Source: Winogradskyella pacifica
Lineage (GTDB): Bacteria > Bacteroidota > Bacteroidia > Flavobacteriales > Flavobacteriaceae
DNA: 64,000 bases
Direction: 5' to 3'
Assembly (NCBI RefSeq): GCF_013403915.1
Contig: NZ_JABFDI010000009.1
Span: 1-64,000, forward strand
This document shows, in pieces, positions 61,509-64,000 of the stretch (within the stretch, counting starts at the first letter, position 1; every line of letters starts with the position of its first letter). Under the pieces are notes generated by a model. That model did not search any database. It saw only the letters and a list, made by a program, of their open reading frames with translations, and had not been told where the DNA came from. The position numbers were made by a program, and so were the translations under genes.

Positions 61509-63344
61509 TTATTTCTTCCCGTCCATTTTATCTTTAAGCGCTTGTAAAGCATCATTTGCATCACCTAAAGTTGGTTTAGCTTCTGCCGCTTGAGCTTCCT
61601 GTTTTCTAACAGCTTGCTTAACGATTTTAGCTTCTTCTTCTCTAAATACTGCTGTATGAGATGCTACAACACGTTTGAATTCTTTATTAAATTCAATGAT
61701 CTTGAATTCAGCTTCTTCACCTTTAGCGACTTTAGAACCATCTTCTTTTTCTAAATGACGTGCTGGTACAAAGGCAACGATATCTTCGTTAAAATCAATT
61801 GTTGCTCCTTTATCTACCATTTCAGTGATAGCAGCTTTATGTACTGTACCTAAAGCGAACTCAGTTTCGTACTTGTCCCAAGGGTTATCAGTAGTTTGTT
61901 TATGACCTAAAGATAATTTACGTCCATCTACATCTAACTCTAATACAACTACATCTAAAGTATCACCTACGTTACAGAACTCAGATGGATGCTTAATTTT
62001 CTTAGTCCAAGATAAATCTGAGATATAAATTAATCCGTCGATACCTTCTTCTAATTCAACAAATACACCAAAATTTGTAAAGTTACGTACAATACCAGTA
62101 TGCTTAGAATCTACAGGATACTTAGTAGTGATGTCAGTCCATGGATCTGGTGTTAATTGCTTAATACCAAGAGACATCTTTCTGTCTTCTCTATCTAAAG
62201 TTAAGATAACAGCATCGATTTCATCTCCAACAGATACGAAATCTTGAGCTGAACGTAAATGTGTTGACCAAGACATTTCACTTACGTGAACTAAGCCTTC
62301 TACACCTTCTTCTACTTCAACAAAAGCACCGTAATCAGCGATAACTACTACTTTACCTTTTACTTTATCTCCAACTTTTACACCTTCACCTAAAGCTTCC
62401 CAAGGATGCTTAGATAATTGCTTAAGACCTAATTGGATTCTTGATTTGTTTTCATCAAAATCAAGGATTACAACATTTAATTTCTGATCTAACTCAACAA
62501 TCTCATTTGGATGGTTGATACGAGACCAAGATAAATCTGTAATATGAACTAAACCATCTACTCCACCTAAATCGATAAACACACCATAAGAAGTAATATT
62601 TTTTACGATACCTTCTAATACTTGTCCTTTTTCTAGTTGACCAATGATTTCTTTCTTCTGTTCTTCAATATCAGCTTCGATTAACGCTTTATGAGACACT
62701 ACTATGTTTTTGAATTCGTGGTTGATTTTCACAACTTTAAACTCCATAGTTTTGTTTACATACTGATCGTAATCTCTAATAGGCTTCACATCAATTTGAG
62801 AACCTGGTAAGAATGCTTCAATACCAAATACGTCAACGATCATACCACCTTTAGTTCTGCATTTTACAAAACCGTTTACAATTTCACCTGTATCGTGTGC
62901 ATTATTAACACGTTCCCATGCTTTAATTACACGCGCTTTTCTGTGAGATAATACTAATTGACCAGTTGCATCTTCACGCACATCAATTAATACTTCAACC
63001 TTATCACCTACTGCTAAGTTTGGGTTGTAACGAAATTCGTTAAGTGAAATTACACCTTCAGATTTTGCGTTAATATCAATAATTGCATCACGATCTGTGA
63101 TAGTAATTACAGTACCTTCTACAACTTCGTCATCTAAAGTGTCAACGAAATTTTCTGATACTAATTTTTCAAATTCTTCTAATTTAGTATCCGCTACTTG
63201 CTCAATTCCTTCTTCGTAATTGTGCCAATCGAATTCTTTTAAGAATTTTTCTGGGTTAGCTTGAGCTTCAGATACTACTGGAGCTACTGCTTGAGTTGCT
63301 TCAGTTGCTTCAACTTCAGCTTGGTTTGTTTCTTTTTCAGACAT
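61509..63344 (-). CDS. rpsA: 30S ribosomal protein S1
   Basis: A 611-residue protein made of about six S1 RNA-binding domains after an acidic N-terminal segment (EVEATEATQAVAPVVSE). Repeats such as GIVRNFTNFGVFVELEEGIDGLIYISDLSW and GIVKNITSYGVFIDLGGVDGLVH show the S1 fold, here given only by position (about 240-450). S1 brings mRNA to the 30S subunit, notable because Shine-Dalgarno use is weak in this phylum. The last 20 residues are charged (EEEAKIVKQAVRKQE). A small AGATTT/AAATCT hairpin is present in the leader at 63383-63399. Confidence 0.96.
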   Translation of the reverse strand: MSEKETNQAEVEATEATQAVAPVVSEAQANPEKFLKEFDWHNYEEGIEQVADTKLEEFEKLVSENFVDTLDDEVVEGTVITITDRDAIIDINAKSEGVISLNEFRYNPNLAVGDKVEVLIDVREDATGQLVLSHRKARVIKAWERVNNAHDTGEIVNGFVKCRTKGGMIVDVFGIEAFLPGSQIDVKPIRDYDQYVNKTMEFKVVKINHEFKNIVVSHKALIEADIEEQKKEIIGQLEKGQVLEGIVKNITSYGVFIDLGGVDGLVHITDLSWSRINHPNEIVELDQKLNVVILDFDENKSRIQLGLKQLSKHPWEALGEGVKVGDKVKGKVVVIADYGAFVEVEEGVEGLVHVSEMSWSTHLRSAQDFVSVGDEIDAVILTLDREDRKMSLGIKQLTPDPWTDITTKYPVDSKHTGIVRNFTNFGVFVELEEGIDGLIYISDLSWTKKIKHPSEFCNVGDTLDVVVLELDVDGRKLSLGHKQTTDNPWDKYETEFALGTVHKAAITEMVDKGATIDFNEDIVAFVPARHLEKEDGSKVAKGEEAEFKIIEFNKEFKRVVASHTAVFREEEAKIVKQAVRKQEAQAAEAKPTLGDANDALQALKDKMDGKK

Positions 63345-63631
63345 GTGTGCTGAATAAAAATTTGTATTCTGTACATTTTGAAAGATTTGCGAAAAATCTA
63401 CAGAAGTTATTATTAGTTTTGTTTTATCCCTTTCCTTACTTTCTTTAATTCGCTAAAAAGGAGTGCAAAAGTACTATATATTATTCTGAATACCAAACAC
63501 TAAATGATGTGACTTTATATTAATATATGTGTCTAAAATAATAGGGTATCAATTTGAGGCTTAGAACACTAAAAATTAGCACATAAATTGGTATCTTTAC
63601 GAGAGTATTAATATTTTAAAAAATTATAAAA

Positions 63632-64000
63632 ATGGTTAGAGCTAAATACCAAGACGTTTTAGACTTAGGTGAAACGTTAAACATCCAAAATGGAGATGTT
63701 AATGAAAAAGATGGTGTACTTCAAGTAACAGGAACTGCAGCTACACAATACGATAAAAACTTAATCTGGGACAAGATTAAAGAAGCAGGTGGTGATAACC
63801 CAACTGATATTATGGCAGATATTAAAGTGGCAGACGAATCTGTGTACGCAAGACATACCGTTGCCTCTGGTGAAACTTTAGGAAAAATTGCTAAGCAATA
63901 TTATGGAGAGCCTGGTAAATATCAGAAAATCTTCCAAGCGAATACTGACATTTTAAAGAATCCGGATGTAATTCATCCTGGTCAGGAATTAATTATTCCT
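63632..64000 (+). CDS. LysM-domain protein, cut by the window end
   Basis: A partial gene of 123 codons with no stop before the window end. The N-terminal ~70 residues are BON-like (DVLDLGETLNIQNGDVNE, NEKDGVLQVTGTA), and a LysM peptidoglycan-binding domain follows (HTVASGETLGKIAKQYYGE, with HPGQELIIP at the end). The protein resembles the short YgaU-like BON-LysM proteins, which are about 125-150 residues, so only a few codons are probably missing. It is divergent from rpsA across 287 bases, where a TATCTTTAC at 63592 is a possible -7 element. Confidence 0.88.
   Translation, partial: MVRAKYQDVLDLGETLNIQNGDVNEKDGVLQVTGTAATQYDKNLIWDKIKEAGGDNPTDIMADIKVADESVYARHTVASGETLGKIAKQYYGEPGKYQKIFQANTDILKNPDVIHPGQELIIP

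Overview
The window looks like a chromosomal segment of a marine-type member of the Flavobacteriaceae (Bacteroidota). The base composition is AT-rich. Many genes have a Bacteroidota-type -7 element (TAnnTTTG) in place of a TATAAT box, and Shine-Dalgarno sequences are weak. The gene content also fits: a type IX secretion (T9SS) adhesin locus with a gliding-motility-type C-terminal domain and a PorP/SprF partner, a TonB-dependent receptor, many short lipoproteins, a DnaX without its zinc module, DUF3822, and a Kdo-linked iron alcohol dehydrogenase. I found no phage, insertion sequence, CRISPR array, tRNA or rRNA; most of the window is ordinary core genome.

Layout. 1-5 kb: an alpha-oxoamine-synthase-like enzyme and a cysteine-synthase-like enzyme (a candidate sulfonolipid/capnine pair), then oligopeptidase B. 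5-14 kb: YbaB, threonine aldolase, prfB with its programmed +1 frameshift, an ArsC-like protein, a TonB receptor and a metzincin protease. 14-25 kb: a two-carbon oxidation block with acetyl-CoA synthetase, DUF779, two aldehyde dehydrogenases each beside its own AraC-type regulator, and an alanine/Na+ symporter. Paired 21-bp-spaced TTGA(A)C boxes lie near both dehydrogenases, and a 100-bp dispersed repeat lies on either side of the second dehydrogenase block. 25-30 kb: YqhA, a GreB-like protein, lipoproteins and an acyltransferase. 30-34 kb: a minus-strand cluster with KdsB, a HAD phosphatase, a CAT-like acetyltransferase, a KdnB-like dehydrogenase and a PlsC-like acyltransferase, probably for lipid A/Kdo. 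34-42 kb: a RecD-like helicase, RsmD, RNase P RNA, DnaX and MiaE. 42-46 kb: ppx, ppk1 and sixA (polyphosphate). 46-55 kb: a 1,817-residue adhesin, SprF-like and PorE-like proteins. 55-56 kb: a decayed gene. 56-64 kb: a CAP lipoprotein, PdxH, RNase Z, PyrB, PyrR, ribosomal protein S1 and a LysM protein cut by the window end.

The strongest leads are these. A canonical terminator hairpin sits inside the 5' leader of the oxoamine synthase gene. The AraC/aldehyde dehydrogenase pairs share a box architecture. The adhesin/SprF/PorE-like cassette contains an internal 517-residue duplication. A 100-bp repeat family occurs upstream of two unrelated ORFs. Short tandem repeats sit between genes at 34.6 and 60.7 kb.
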